A DNA stretch of 64,000 bases from UBA11612 sp963976395. GTDB lineage: Bacteria > Pseudomonadota > Alphaproteobacteria > Rhodospirillales > Rhodospirillaceae. Both the position numbers and the translations under genes were made by a program. The DNA is taken from the NCBI GenBank assembly GCA_963976395.1, contig CAXBLG010000004.1, forward strand, positions 41,039 through 105,038, written 5' to 3'. The notes below the pieces were generated by a model, which searched no databases, was not told the origin of the DNA, and was given only the letters and a program-made list of their open reading frames with translations. This document shows positions 52,512 through 64,000 of this stretch, piece by piece. Numbering within the stretch: the stretch's first letter is position 1; each line of letters begins with the position of its first letter.

Positions 52512-52619
52512 TTCGTTAGCCCTATTTCGGGGCGCTCATCTTATTACGAATGAAACACGGCTTTGGATCAGAAATAGATGAAATATGACCCAAAATTCTA
52601 AGGGTACGTAGCAAGCTTT

Positions 52620-52844
52620 ATGAACGGATCGATTGTTCGAATACCATTTCATGATGCCAGAGAGCATTCTGGATTTAAGATGCTAATTGACGAGTTTGAT
52701 AAAGAACGACTTGTCACGAAGTTGGGACAGAAATGGAAATGTGTCCGTGATGAGGTTATGGATGGCGTATCTGAAGGTCAGTTCTTGAGCGCTGTATTGG
52801 ATGGTAGCGCTGTCTACGGCTCATTTGCACAATGCATCTTCTAA
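52620..52844 (+). CDS. Possible small protein of unknown function
   Basis: 74 residues, no recognisable family, no clear Shine-Dalgarno. Composition is ordinary. It could be a chance frame in a 780-bp region without other genes. Listed with low confidence so that the region is covered. Confidence 0.2.
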   Translation: MNGSIVRIPFHDAREHSGFKMLIDEFDKERLVTKLGQKWKCVRDEVMDGVSEGQFLSAVLDGSAVYGSFAQCIF

Positions 52845-53289
52845 CCTGGGAATTTAGCCAAGTGTAAAAGGTAACGGTGAAGGGTACTCGGTTCATTTAC
52901 AAACCGGCGAAAATCAGAAACCGTGACAGTCTTAGCGCGCCCACTTCGTAGCCGGGATAAAGTGGTCAATAGTTTCTATACCTTTATTAGATTTTTCGCC
53001 TCACCACACAGAGATGCCATTGGACACGTATCATTTGCGGCGTTTGGGAATTGTCGCGATTAAGCGTCCCTTCCTCACCGATGTGGCAGTATCAAAATTA
53101 CAGTTTTATTCGTGACCTTTTGGAATGGGGCTCCTCTGCGGAGCCACCTTCTATCCATAGGTTACTTATACGAAGAATAATCACACACCGTGTGTTTTGT
53201 GTTGAGGCGAACACATAAGGCGTCTCCTGCGCGCATTCGCCGCGCATGAAAATGGCACCCCTGACGGAGTGCCCAGTTTCGTTCGGGAG
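52845..53289. other. Intergenic region without recognisable gene
   Basis: 445 bp with no supported coding frame. A 6-1-6 palindrome ACACAC-C-GTGTGT sits at 53183-53195 followed by TTTT; it could be a weak transcript end for the minus-strand tRNA or a binding site. Confidence 0.35.
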
Positions 53290-53367
53290 TGGTGGGCCCG
53301 GCAGGACTTGAACCTGCAACCAGACCGTTATGAGCGGCCTGCTCTAACCAAATTGAGCTACAGGCCC
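53290..53367 (-). tRNA. tRNA-Ile2 (anticodon CAT, lysidine type)
   Basis: 78 bases with encoded CCA (53290-53292). Acceptor GGGCCTG/CGGGCCC, D-stem GCTC/GAGC, anticodon stem GGCCG/CGGTC with loop CTCATAA, T-stem GCAGG/CCTGC with TTCAAGT. The anticodon CAT would be Met, but the anticodon-arm neighbourhood (AGGCCGCTCATAACGGTCTG) matches tRNA-Ile2 rather than elongator Met as I know them. Such a tRNA needs TilS to make lysidine. Elongator tRNA-Met is the alternative. Confidence 0.9.
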
Positions 53368-53424
53368 ACCGGCCCGGACGGGGTGCGCATTGCACGCCCC
53401 CCGAAACTGAAATCCTTAAAGTAA

Positions 53425-53452
53425 AACGGCCGGCGAAATCTTGCCGGCCGTT
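53425..53452 (-). terminator. rpoD terminator
   Basis: On the minus strand AACGGCCGGC pairs with GCCGGCCGTT (10 bp, 8-base loop) followed by TTTACTTT. It begins 28 bases after the rpoD stop. It separates rpoD from the tRNA. Confidence 0.85.
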
Positions 53453-53480
53453 CAGTTCTAATACCTCTCGCGCGCCGGCG

Positions 53481-56018
53481 CTAGTTGTCCAGGAAGCTCC
53501 TCAGCTTGCGCGAGCGGCTCGGATGTTTGAGCTTGCGCAGCGCCTTGGCTTCAATCTGACGTATTCGCTCGCGGGTCACCGAGAACTGCTGCCCCACTTC
53601 TTCCAAAGTATGGTCGGTGTTCATGCCGATACCGAAGCGCATGCGCAGAACACGCTCTTCGCGCGCCGTCAAACTGGCCAGAACCCGTGTCGTCGTTTCG
53701 CGCAAGTTTCCGTGAATGGCGGCATCCAGCGGCTGAATCGCGTTCTTGTCCTCGATGAAATCGCCCAAATGGCTGTCTTCCTCGTCGCCAATGGGGGTTT
53801 CGAGGCTGATCGGCTCCTTTGCGATCTTTAAGACCTTGCGCACTTTCTCCAGCGGCATCTGCAGCTTTTCAGCTAATTCTTCCGGGGTCGGCTCGCGGCC
53901 AATCTCATGCAGCATTTGGCGTGAGGTGCGCACGAGCTTATTGATGGTCTCGATCATGTGCACCGGAATACGGATGGTGCGGGCCTGGTCGGCGATCGAG
54001 CGCGTGATCGCCTGTCTGATCCACCACGTGGCATAGGTCGAGAACTTATAGCCGCGGCGGTACTCAAACTTGTCCACGGCTTTCATCAAACCAATGTTGC
54101 CCTCTTGAATAAGATCGAGGAACTGAAGGCCGCGGTTGGTGTATTTTTTGGCAATCGAGATCACGAGACGCAGGTTGGCCTCGATCATCTCTTTCTTGGC
54201 GCGACTGGCTTCGCGTTCGCCCTTCTGCATAGTTCCGCAGATGCGTCGGAACTCACCGATGGACACGCCCGTCTCGTCGGCCAGCGCCGAAATCTGCGCG
54301 CGGATACCATCGATCTGGTCCACATACTTAACGGCAAAGTCTTTCCAGCCCTTGGCAGGCAGCAGCGCTACCCGGTCCAGCCAGTTGGGATCAAGCTCGC
54401 TGCCATAATAGTTCTGCAAAAACTCCTCACGCTTCACCCGGCTTTTAACGGCAAAACGCAGCAACTGGCCTTCAAGGTTCAGCAACATGCGGCTCAGGCC
54501 GTTCATCTGCTCGACCATGGACTCGATACGCGCATTGTTCAGATGCACCGCATCCATAAGCGTAATCAATTCGGCTTTCAGCTTTTGGAACCGGCGCTCA
54601 ACCGTCTTATCGACCTCTTCGCCTTCCTGCATGCTGGTAAGGCGCGCATCCTGCACCTTCTTCATTTTATTGTAGGTCGAGGCGATTTTTTCAAACGCCT
54701 GCAACACCTGCGGCATCAACGAGGCTTCCATCGCCGCCAGCGACACGGCGCCTTCGTCATCATCGTCGTCATTATTGTCGTTTGATGCCGCTTTATCTTC
54801 GCCGTTTGGGCTACGGGCATCGCCATTGCTGGCTTTCTTTTTCGGTGCACCGTCGTCCTCATCGCCGTCTGCCGGCTCCGAGACCACGTCTTCATCCAGT
54901 TCTTTGTCCGATGCCGTATCCGATGCGCCCGCGCCATAGGTGGCGTCCAGGTCGATAATATCGCGCAGCAGCATTTTGCCATCCTGCAGGGCGTCATGCC
55001 ACATCAGGAGCGAGCGAATAGTGATAGGGCTTTCGCAAATACCGCCGATCATCATCTGCCGACCGGCTTCAATCCGCTTGGCAATGGCGATTTCGCCCTC
55101 GCGTGACAGCAATTCCACCGAGCCCATTTCGCGCAGATACATGCGAACCGGATCGTCAGTACGACCGACGTCATCCTCGTCTATGTTGCCGCCGCTGTAC
55201 GCTTCGGCCTTCGCGGGCTCGGCGTCGGGGGACGCGTCGTCGGCGTCGTCTTGCTCTTCACCTTCAATGACGTTGATGCCCATCTCGGACAGCATCGACA
55301 TCGTGTCTTCAATTTGCTCCGAGCTCATTTCCTCGGAGGGCAAGGCGGCGTTCAGTTCGTCATATGTGATGTAGCCGCGCTCTTTGGCCTTTGCGATTAG
55401 CTTTTTGACCGACGCATTGGTGGAATCCAATAAAGGGCTATCACCAGGTGTCGCGACCGTCCCCTCTTCACGAGGATCTTCTTTCCGCGCCGTTGCTGCG
55501 GCCGCATTACTCGCCATGGACGTTTTCGCTCCTTGCACAACATTCTCTTTGCCGCCCTTGGCCACGCTCTTCTTGCCGCCCTTAGCGGGCGCCGCGGTCT
55601 GGGTCGTCATCTTGGAATTGGTTTTGGTTTTGGGGTTTGCCTTCGCCGCAAGTTTTACCGCTGCTTTGGCCGCTGTCTTAGTCGTCGTCTTGGCAGTCGC
55701 CTTTGAAGACGTAGCTTTAGAGACCGCCTTTTTAGCAGGCGTACCTTTGGCCGTCTTCGCGGATGCTTTCTTCGCAACCGCTTTTGCCGCTGGCTTTGCC
55801 TTAGCTTTAGCTTTGGGCGCCGGCGTCGCTTTAGTTTTTGTTTTTGCTTTTGCTTTACTTGTCACTGACGCCTTCGCTTTTGCCTTGGCCTTTTTTGGCG
55901 ACGTTTTTGGTGCCGCCTTCTTCTTAGACTTACCTTTGGCAGACGAAGTCTTTGCCGACGCTTTCGCTTTGGTCGGTGACTTCTTTCCCGCTTTCTTGCG
56001 GTTCTTTTTTACCGCCAT
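53481..56018 (-). CDS. rpoD: Housekeeping sigma factor with a long Lys/Ala-rich N-terminal tail
   Basis: 845 residues; typical proteobacterial RpoD is about 610-670. Residues 1-190 are a low-complexity Lys/Ala/Thr/Ser tail of histone H1-like AKAKA type. Region 1.1 begins near KKLIAKAKERGYITYDELN. Region 1.2 has DDPVRMYLREMGSVELLSREGE, region 2 has GNIGLMKAVDKFEYRRGYKFSTYATWWIRQA in order, region 3 and region 4 (EERVLRMRFGIG, VTRERIRQIEAKALRKLKH) follow. The catalytic core of sigma-70 is intact. GGGGGGAAG precedes the ATG. The third gene of the yqeY-dnaG-rpoD block. Confidence 0.96.
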   Translation of the reverse strand: MAVKKNRKKAGKKSPTKAKASAKTSSAKGKSKKKAAPKTSPKKAKAKAKASVTSKAKAKTKTKATPAPKAKAKAKPAAKAVAKKASAKTAKGTPAKKAVSKATSSKATAKTTTKTAAKAAVKLAAKANPKTKTNSKMTTQTAAPAKGGKKSVAKGGKENVVQGAKTSMASNAAAATARKEDPREEGTVATPGDSPLLDSTNASVKKLIAKAKERGYITYDELNAALPSEEMSSEQIEDTMSMLSEMGINVIEGEEQDDADDASPDAEPAKAEAYSGGNIDEDDVGRTDDPVRMYLREMGSVELLSREGEIAIAKRIEAGRQMMIGGICESPITIRSLLMWHDALQDGKMLLRDIIDLDATYGAGASDTASDKELDEDVVSEPADGDEDDGAPKKKASNGDARSPNGEDKAASNDNNDDDDDEGAVSLAAMEASLMPQVLQAFEKIASTYNKMKKVQDARLTSMQEGEEVDKTVERRFQKLKAELITLMDAVHLNNARIESMVEQMNGLSRMLLNLEGQLLRFAVKSRVKREEFLQNYYGSELDPNWLDRVALLPAKGWKDFAVKYVDQIDGIRAQISALADETGVSIGEFRRICGTMQKGEREASRAKKEMIEANLRLVISIAKKYTNRGLQFLDLIQEGNIGLMKAVDKFEYRRGYKFSTYATWWIRQAITRSIADQARTIRIPVHMIETINKLVRTSRQMLHEIGREPTPEELAEKLQMPLEKVRKVLKIAKEPISLETPIGDEEDSHLGDFIEDKNAIQPLDAAIHGNLRETTTRVLASLTAREERVLRMRFGIGMNTDHTLEEVGQQFSVTRERIRQIEAKALRKLKHPSRSRKLRSFLDN

Positions 56019-56111
56019 CGGCTTCCCCCCAGGTTCACGTGAAGACCCTTACGAGCCGCCACATGCTTCATGGTCCGCACCGCCGCCGTCCCACGGAGCG
56101 CGGTCACATTA

Positions 56112-57986
56112 TCAAGAGTGATGATTTGTGTGCCCGATCCCAACCTGATCGTCGTCTTCATCTCCTGCCGGCCCGGCCTGATCTTGTAAGGCCCTAAACG
56201 CCGCAAACGCCTGTTCCGACGGATTCTCCGCCAATTCTACTTCTGCCCGCTTCAACTCCGCTTCCAGCGCCGCCCGCTGACACATGGCGAACGTGTGGTC
56301 CCAGCCGGCGGTTGCCTGATCCACCGAGGCCGATGGACGCGCGAAACCCGCATGAACATAAATATCTGAATTTAATAGATTTTCAAGCTCCTCAGCAAAG
56401 CCCTGCTCTGCTAAGTGGGCGTGGAGAACACCAAATTCAAGGTCCGGGTTTTGGGCGATGTGCATTAAGGCGGTTTGCCGGAGTGAGTCAAGCCGCGAGT
56501 CGCTTAAACTCATGCCCCCTAACCGTTCTTCCACGTGATCGGCCAAAGTGGGGTGGTTCAGCAGAGTAACCACCAGGATTTGCTCCCGCTTTCGCTGCGC
56601 AACCGTGCCGTCTTGCCCCATAAATCGCGACGGAACCGGGAAAAATGAGGGCTTTCTGCGCGCAGTAGGCCACGGTGAACCGCGCCCCTTAGCCCCGAAT
56701 CCTTGTGTTTTAGGCCCAGGAGTGGCGCGAAAGTGCTCAAAAAGCCGGTCTCGGAACATCCGCCGATACTGATTTTGCACGGTTTCGTCGCCCACCTGAG
56801 ACGCTTTTTCCATGGCTGAGCGTTCTAATCCGGCCCGGCGTTCTGGGGTTTCGCCCGGATGCTCGGCCACAAGTTGGCGCCACATCACCTCAGAAAGCGG
56901 TAAGGCCTGTGCCAAAAGCTCCTTCATCGCCGCTGCGCCGCTGTGCCGGCAGATGTCGTCCGGATCCTCGCCTGGGGGCATCATCGCAAACCGGAGCGAA
57001 AACCCTGGCTTCAAGAGCGGTAAAGCCCTCTCTGCGGCGCGCAAAGCTGCCTTTTGACCAGCTGCATCGCCGTCAAAACAGAGCACCGGCTCCGATGCTG
57101 ACCGCCACAACAGCTCTATCTGAGCTTCGGTCATGGCGGTACCGAGCGGCGCGACTGCATTAAGTAGTCCCGCCTGAGCGAGACCGATCACGTCCATATA
57201 ACCCTCGGCAACAATGATCTCGCGGGCCTCTGCCGCCGGGCCTCGCGCTAAATCCAGGCCGTAAAGCATATGCCCTTTGTGAAACAGCGGGGTATCGGCC
57301 GAGTTTAGATATTTCGGCTCGCCGTCTCCCATAATCCGGCCTCCGAAAGCAACCGGCCGACCCCGCGGGTCCATGATCGGAAACACCACACGACCGCGGA
57401 AAAAGTCAAAAGACTCGCGCCCCTCCCGCCCGGGCGACAGCAAACGCGCTTCAAGCAATACGTCTTCTTTGAGTCCGCGTGCGATGAGCTTGGACTTCAC
57501 AACATTGCCCGGTGGCGCGAAGCCCAGCCGAAACCGCGAAATGATTTCGTCGCTCAGCCCCCGGCCCTTCAGATAATCCAAACCCGCTTGGCCTTCGGGA
57601 CTGCGAAGCGCTTGTTCAAAGATCACGCACGCCGCATCTACGGCCTCGCGCATGACCGTCGCGCGCGCAGCTTCTTGGGCGGCCTCAGGCGTCTCGCGGG
57701 GCATTTCCAGCCCCGCTTCATCTGCAAGCCGCTCTACCGCTTCGGGGAATGAAAGGTTCTGGGTCTTCATCAGAAATTTGAAAATGTCGCCGTGTTCGCT
57801 GCTCGAGAAGCAGTGAAAAAAACCCTTCTCATCGTTCACGGTAAACGACGGCGTCTTTTCGTTGGAAAACGGGCTGAGCCCTACATACTCGCGGCCACGG
57901 CGGATAAGCTTCACCCGCTTGCCCACCACCGACGACACCGGCAGCCGGGCACGGATTTCATCCAAAAACTGCGGCGGAAACGCCAT
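56112..57986 (-). CDS. dnaG: DNA primase
   Basis: 624 residues. N-terminal zinc-ribbon-like domain reads YVGLSPFSNEKTPSFTV then FFHCFSSSEHGD: the positions of the canonical Cys-His-Cys-Cys zinc set are Ser38, Ser41, Cys59 and Ser62, so only one ligand remains. The TOPRIM motif IIVAEGYMDVIGLAQAG and the acidic residues (CFDGDAAG) are intact. Related sequences lacking ligands are, as I remember, common in Alphaproteobacteria. It makes RNA primers at the replication fork. The rpoD gene follows at 93 bases. Confidence 0.95.
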   Translation of the reverse strand: MAFPPQFLDEIRARLPVSSVVGKRVKLIRRGREYVGLSPFSNEKTPSFTVNDEKGFFHCFSSSEHGDIFKFLMKTQNLSFPEAVERLADEAGLEMPRETPEAAQEAARATVMREAVDAACVIFEQALRSPEGQAGLDYLKGRGLSDEIISRFRLGFAPPGNVVKSKLIARGLKEDVLLEARLLSPGREGRESFDFFRGRVVFPIMDPRGRPVAFGGRIMGDGEPKYLNSADTPLFHKGHMLYGLDLARGPAAEAREIIVAEGYMDVIGLAQAGLLNAVAPLGTAMTEAQIELLWRSASEPVLCFDGDAAGQKAALRAAERALPLLKPGFSLRFAMMPPGEDPDDICRHSGAAAMKELLAQALPLSEVMWRQLVAEHPGETPERRAGLERSAMEKASQVGDETVQNQYRRMFRDRLFEHFRATPGPKTQGFGAKGRGSPWPTARRKPSFFPVPSRFMGQDGTVAQRKREQILVVTLLNHPTLADHVEERLGGMSLSDSRLDSLRQTALMHIAQNPDLEFGVLHAHLAEQGFAEELENLLNSDIYVHAGFARPSASVDQATAGWDHTFAMCQRAALEAELKRAEVELAENPSEQAFAAFRALQDQAGPAGDEDDDQVGIGHTNHHS

Positions 57987-58022
57987 GACCTGTACTGTCC
58001 GCTGCGATGAGTGAAACGCCTC

Positions 58023-58478
58023 TTAACCGAGGTGCTGTTTTACAATACCTGAGGCTTTTGAAAAATCCATCTGGCCAGCGAATTTGTCCTTCAAAAGACC
58101 CATCACCTTGCCCATATCCTTGACGCTGGCCGCGCCGGCCTCGGCTATCGCCGCCTGCACGGCGGCGGCCACTTCGGAGTCGTCCATTTGCTTGGGCATA
58201 AATCCCTGGATAACCTCGATTTCTTCTTTTTCCTGCTGCGCAAGAGCCTCCCGGCCGCCCTTTTCGTAAAGCTCGATACTCTCGCGCCGCTGTTTGACCA
58301 TGGAATTGAGCATCTGCAGGATTTCGTCTTCACTAATCCCGTCCATATTGCCCTTGCTGCGCGCGGCTATATCGCGATCCTTCAACGCGGCAAGAATCAG
58401 GCGAACGGTCGCCAGTTCGCGCTGCCTTTTGGCGCGAAGGCTCTCTTTCAACGCATCGCTAAATCGGGTGCGCAGCAT
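58023..58478 (-). CDS. GatB/YqeY domain protein
   Basis: 151 residues. RTRFSDALKESLRAKRQRELATVRLILAALKDRDI and LPFMPKQ-like GFMPKQMDDSEVAAAV are typical of YqeY. These proteins resemble the tail of GatB and may act in tRNA-dependent amidation or quality control. First gene of the yqeY-dnaG-rpoD set. Confidence 0.9.
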   Translation of the reverse strand: MLRTRFSDALKESLRAKRQRELATVRLILAALKDRDIAARSKGNMDGISEDEILQMLNSMVKQRRESIELYEKGGREALAQQEKEEIEVIQGFMPKQMDDSEVAAAVQAAIAEAGAASVKDMGKVMGLLKDKFAGQMDFSKASGIVKQHLG

Positions 58479-58856
58479 GATCTGACCATAAATTCCTTAT
58501 TGCGGAAGAGAGCTAAACTATCTCATTCAACGGGCCTTGGCAAAAGCCGCAAGACCGGCGCTAAGCCGCTGAGTTTTAGGCCCGAAATCCGTCCGTGCGG
58601 GCCTTGACTTCAAGGGACCGATTGCTTAAACACCGCGCCAGTTTGCGGCTTGTCCACCCCCGCTGATGTTCTTGATCAGCATCACAGTTCAAGCCAAGAG
58701 TCAGTACATAATGTGGCGCGTTTCGGGCTGTCGGTTCCAAGAGATTTCGGAAGGACGGCAAGGCCCCCTGCGAGCCAAAACTCGAATCGAGATAGATACG
58801 ATTATGCACTCTTTTCACATCATGTATGCAGGACCCGTGCTTGAGAGGGTCGCGAC
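58479..58856. other. Divergent intergenic region between yqeY and carA
   Basis: 378 bp. Contains GCTGAT and ATCAGC separated by seven bases (about 58662-58680), a small hairpin. No further coding frame is supported. carA leaders are often regulated by pyrimidines or arginine, but I see no clear leader peptide or operator. Confidence 0.4.
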
Positions 58857-60053
58857 GTGAGTGCATTCCCCGCCTCCAGCACCGAGACCATTATGCCATC
58901 CGGTGCAACAGCCGTTTTAGTTTTGGAAGACGGCACTGTTTTTTGGGGACGGGGAATCGGGGCAACCGGCAGCAATGTCGGTGAAATCGTCTTCAACACC
59001 TCGATGACCGGTTACCAAGAAGTTCTGACCGACCTTTCCTACGCCGGACAAATTATAACATTCACGTTTCCGCATGTCGGCAATGTCGGAGCCAATCCGG
59101 AAGATCTGGAAAGCACGACTCCGGCCGCGCGCGGATGCATTATTCGCGATGATATTACAGAACCGTCGAATTACCGTGCGACCCAGCATCTCGATGCCTG
59201 GCTCCAATCCAACAATTTGATCGGGCTGGCGGGCCTCGACACCCGGCGCCTAACCCGGCGTATTCGGGACGGCGGCGCGCCGAAAGGCGTTATTTGCCAC
59301 GACCCTTCAGGCTCATTTGATCTAACAGCCCTGCAAGCGCAGGCCACCGCGTGGCCCGGTCTCGACGGCATGGACCTCGCCAAGGACGTAACCTGCCAAC
59401 AAACCTATGGTTGGACTCAAACGATCTGGAGCAAAGAGCAAGGCTTCGGTGACTTGGAGAAAGGCGGCTCTGACCCCGCATTTAATGTTGTCGCCGTGGA
59501 TTACGGTGCCAAGCGGAACATTTTGCGCTGTCTCGCTGCGACGGGCTGTAAAGTGACCGTTGTCCCTGCAACCGCGACGACGGAAGACATTCTGCGGCAT
59601 AATCCCGACGGCGTATTTCTTTCAAACGGACCGGGCGACCCGGCGGCAACAGGCGAATATGCCGTACCTGTCATTCAGGACCTTATAGAAGCGGGCAAAC
59701 CTATCTTCGGCATCTGCCTTGGCCACCAGTTACTAGCAATTGCCCTTGGTGCCAAAACCTACAAGCTGGCCCTTGGCCATCGCGGTGCCAATCAGCCCGT
59801 GAAAGATTTGGAAACCGGGAAGGTAGAAATCACCTCGCAGAACCACGGCTTTGCAGTGGACCGCGCCTCGCTGCCCAAGAACGTCACGGAGACGCATAAG
59901 TCTTTGTTCGACGGCATTGTGGAAGGGTTGCGGGTCACGGACAAACCGGTGTTTTCGGTGCAATATCATCCCGAGGCCTCCCCCGGACCTCAAGACAGTC
60001 ATTACCTGTTTGAACGCTTCACAAAACTCATGGCCGGACAAAAGGCCAAATAG
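58857..60053 (+). CDS. carA: Carbamoyl-phosphate synthase small subunit
   Basis: 398 residues from GTG 58857 behind GAGAGG; ATG at 58893 is the alternative. The glutaminase triad is present: Cys in GICLGHQLLAIAL, His and Glu in QYHPEASPGP. It makes ammonia from glutamine for CarB. 15 bases separate it from carB. Confidence 0.96.
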   Translation: MSAFPASSTETIMPSGATAVLVLEDGTVFWGRGIGATGSNVGEIVFNTSMTGYQEVLTDLSYAGQIITFTFPHVGNVGANPEDLESTTPAARGCIIRDDITEPSNYRATQHLDAWLQSNNLIGLAGLDTRRLTRRIRDGGAPKGVICHDPSGSFDLTALQAQATAWPGLDGMDLAKDVTCQQTYGWTQTIWSKEQGFGDLEKGGSDPAFNVVAVDYGAKRNILRCLAATGCKVTVVPATATTEDILRHNPDGVFLSNGPGDPAATGEYAVPVIQDLIEAGKPIFGICLGHQLLAIALGAKTYKLALGHRGANQPVKDLETGKVEITSQNHGFAVDRASLPKNVTETHKSLFDGIVEGLRVTDKPVFSVQYHPEASPGPQDSHYLFERFTKLMAGQKAK

Positions 60054-60068
60054 GATACGCGCGCCGCC

Positions 60069-63335
<3,267 letters not shown>

Positions 63336-63416
63336 TAGACAATACTAGCGATTCTCGTAGTGGCCCTCGTTCTAACGAACGTGGGCGTTTCTATTGTTAA
63401 AGGAATGAGGGACGTC

Positions 63417-63890
63417 GTGGAAAAAATTCCAATGACGGCGGAAGGCTTGGCTCCGCTTAAGGACGAGTTGCACCAGTTAAAGACGGTGGAACGCCATGCG
63501 GTAATCAAACAGATCGCCGAAGCACGTGAGCACGGCGACCTGTCGGAAAACGCGGAGTATCATGCTGCCCGCGAACGCCAGAGCTTTATCGAAGGTCGAA
63601 TCATTGAGCTGGAAGATGTAGTCAGCCGGGTTGATGTGATCGACGTCAGCAAGTTATCGGGTGACATAGTCCGGTTTGGGGCGTTCGTCAGCGTCGCCGA
63701 CGTCGATACGGACGAGGAGATCACTTACCAGATTGTGGGCGCCTACGAGGCCGATCTGAAAAAGAAGAAAATCTCTATCCAATCGCCGCTGGGCCGCGCG
63801 TTGATCGGCAAAACCATTGGCGACACCGCTGAGGTAATCGCTCCTGGCGGCGGTAAGGCTTACGAAGTCTTGAAAGTGAAGTTCAAATAA
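63417..63890 (+). CDS. greA: Transcription elongation factor GreA
   Basis: 157 residues from GTG 63417 (VEKIPMTAEGLAPLKDEL), behind GAGG. The coiled-coil block IAEAREHGDLSENAEYHAARERQSFIEGRI is diagnostic. It promotes cleavage of backtracked RNA by RNA polymerase. Its 3' end is duplicated directly downstream. Confidence 0.95.
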   Translation: MEKIPMTAEGLAPLKDELHQLKTVERHAVIKQIAEAREHGDLSENAEYHAARERQSFIEGRIIELEDVVSRVDVIDVSKLSGDIVRFGAFVSVADVDTDEEITYQIVGAYEADLKKKKISIQSPLGRALIGKTIGDTAEVIAPGGGKAYEVLKVKFK

Positions 63891-64000
63891 TTGCGGTAGG
63901 CCTTGCCCGCCGCATTTCTTGAAAGCGCGCAGGGCGCGCGGCGGCAAGGCTTACGAAGTCTTGAAAGTGAAGTTCAAATAATTGCGGTAGGCCTTGCCCG
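63847..64000 (+). repeat. Duplication of the greA 3' end, 91-bp period
   Basis: AAGGCTTACGAAGTCTTGAA and the following bases to GCCTTGCCCG (55 bp, 63855-63909) recur at 63946-64000 unchanged, a shift of 91. The repeated part includes the last 12 greA codons and the stop. The upstream flank also matches with one base different. The window edge cuts the second copy, so further copies are possible. Confidence 0.85.
63900..63950 (+). terminator. Hairpin downstream of greA
   Basis: GCCTTGCCCGCCGC (63900-63913) pairs with GCGGCGGCAAGGC (63938-63950) with one bulged base; inside, GCGCGC-AGG-GCGCGC makes a second stem. No T tract follows. The right arm lies in the duplicated segment. Confidence 0.4.

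Noticed and set aside
53290..53367. Elongator tRNA-Met for the CAT anticodon
   Set aside because: The anticodon arm and surrounding bases look like tRNA-Ile2; retained only as the alternative.

Overview
The window reads as chromosomal DNA of an alphaproteobacterium of moderate GC (mid-50s percent by eye). The best taxonomic evidence is at the right end. A yqeY-dnaG-rpoD block with a rpoD terminator and a tRNA-Ile2(CAT) lies divergent from carA-carB-greA, an arrangement I know from Alphaproteobacteria. The DnaG zinc-ribbon variant and an Irr/Fur-type operator in front of katG fit the same assignment. I see no rRNA, CRISPR array or prophage; the only mobile-element trace is a decayed IS3-type orfA fragment.

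Layout. (1) 1-3073, minus strand: the start of a DUF1552 gene, a DUF1592/1588/1585 lipoprotein and a secreted protein of unknown function. (2) 3406-9016, plus: a flavoprotein like 3-ketosteroid Delta4-(5alpha)-dehydrogenase, a periplasmic asparaginase-like enzyme, and a catalase-peroxidase with a Tat-like leader. (3) 9135-15462, mostly minus: three SnoaL/NTF2-fold proteins, three SDRs and a FadD3-like acyl-CoA ligase, with one divergent secreted gene. (4) 15655-25267, plus: a KshA-like Rieske oxygenase, an SDR lacking its catalytic Tyr, a KstD-like dehydrogenase, an HsaD-like hydrolase, then hydratase, acylating aldehyde dehydrogenase and aldolase (HsaE/G/F type), a sulfotransferase and a DUF1214 protein. 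(5) 25283-28286: another SnoaL protein, an HsaA-like monooxygenase and two overlapping Lrp/AsnC regulators. Blocks 2-5 look like a steroid-ring catabolic locus. The ring-A dehydrogenation, 9alpha-hydroxylation, secosteroid 4-hydroxylation, meta-cleavage-product hydrolysis and C5/C6 ketoacid steps are represented. HsaC (extradiol dioxygenase), HsaB, KshB and a KstR-type regulator are not in the window.

(6) 28419-49384 is a mixed housekeeping and stress stretch: MsrA, a VOC lipoprotein, an ectoine hydroxylase without ectABC, a subclass-B1-like metallo-beta-lactamase, a copper-flavoured DUF2946/Met-rich outer-membrane pair, a spermidine-synthase-like enzyme, an ABC exporter, an HxlR/pirin/FMN-reductase module, an MscS channel, modABC, an M48 protease, a META lipoprotein, a creatininase-like protein and small stress-type proteins. 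(7) 49385-52511 holds the IS3 remnant, a G-rich multi-hairpin RNA candidate, two small membrane proteins, an SDR, a DUF393 protein and a DUF2177 protein. (8) 53290-64000 is the conserved core block, ending in a partial duplication of the greA 3' end.

The most original signals are a bipartite DNA element (13-bp half, 16-bp spacer, 8-bp half) found in exactly the same spacing in two intergenic regions of the steroid locus, the four-hairpin RNA candidate at 49.9-50.1 kb, a hairpin that could hide the modA ribosome binding site, and several enzymes with substituted catalytic or metal residues.
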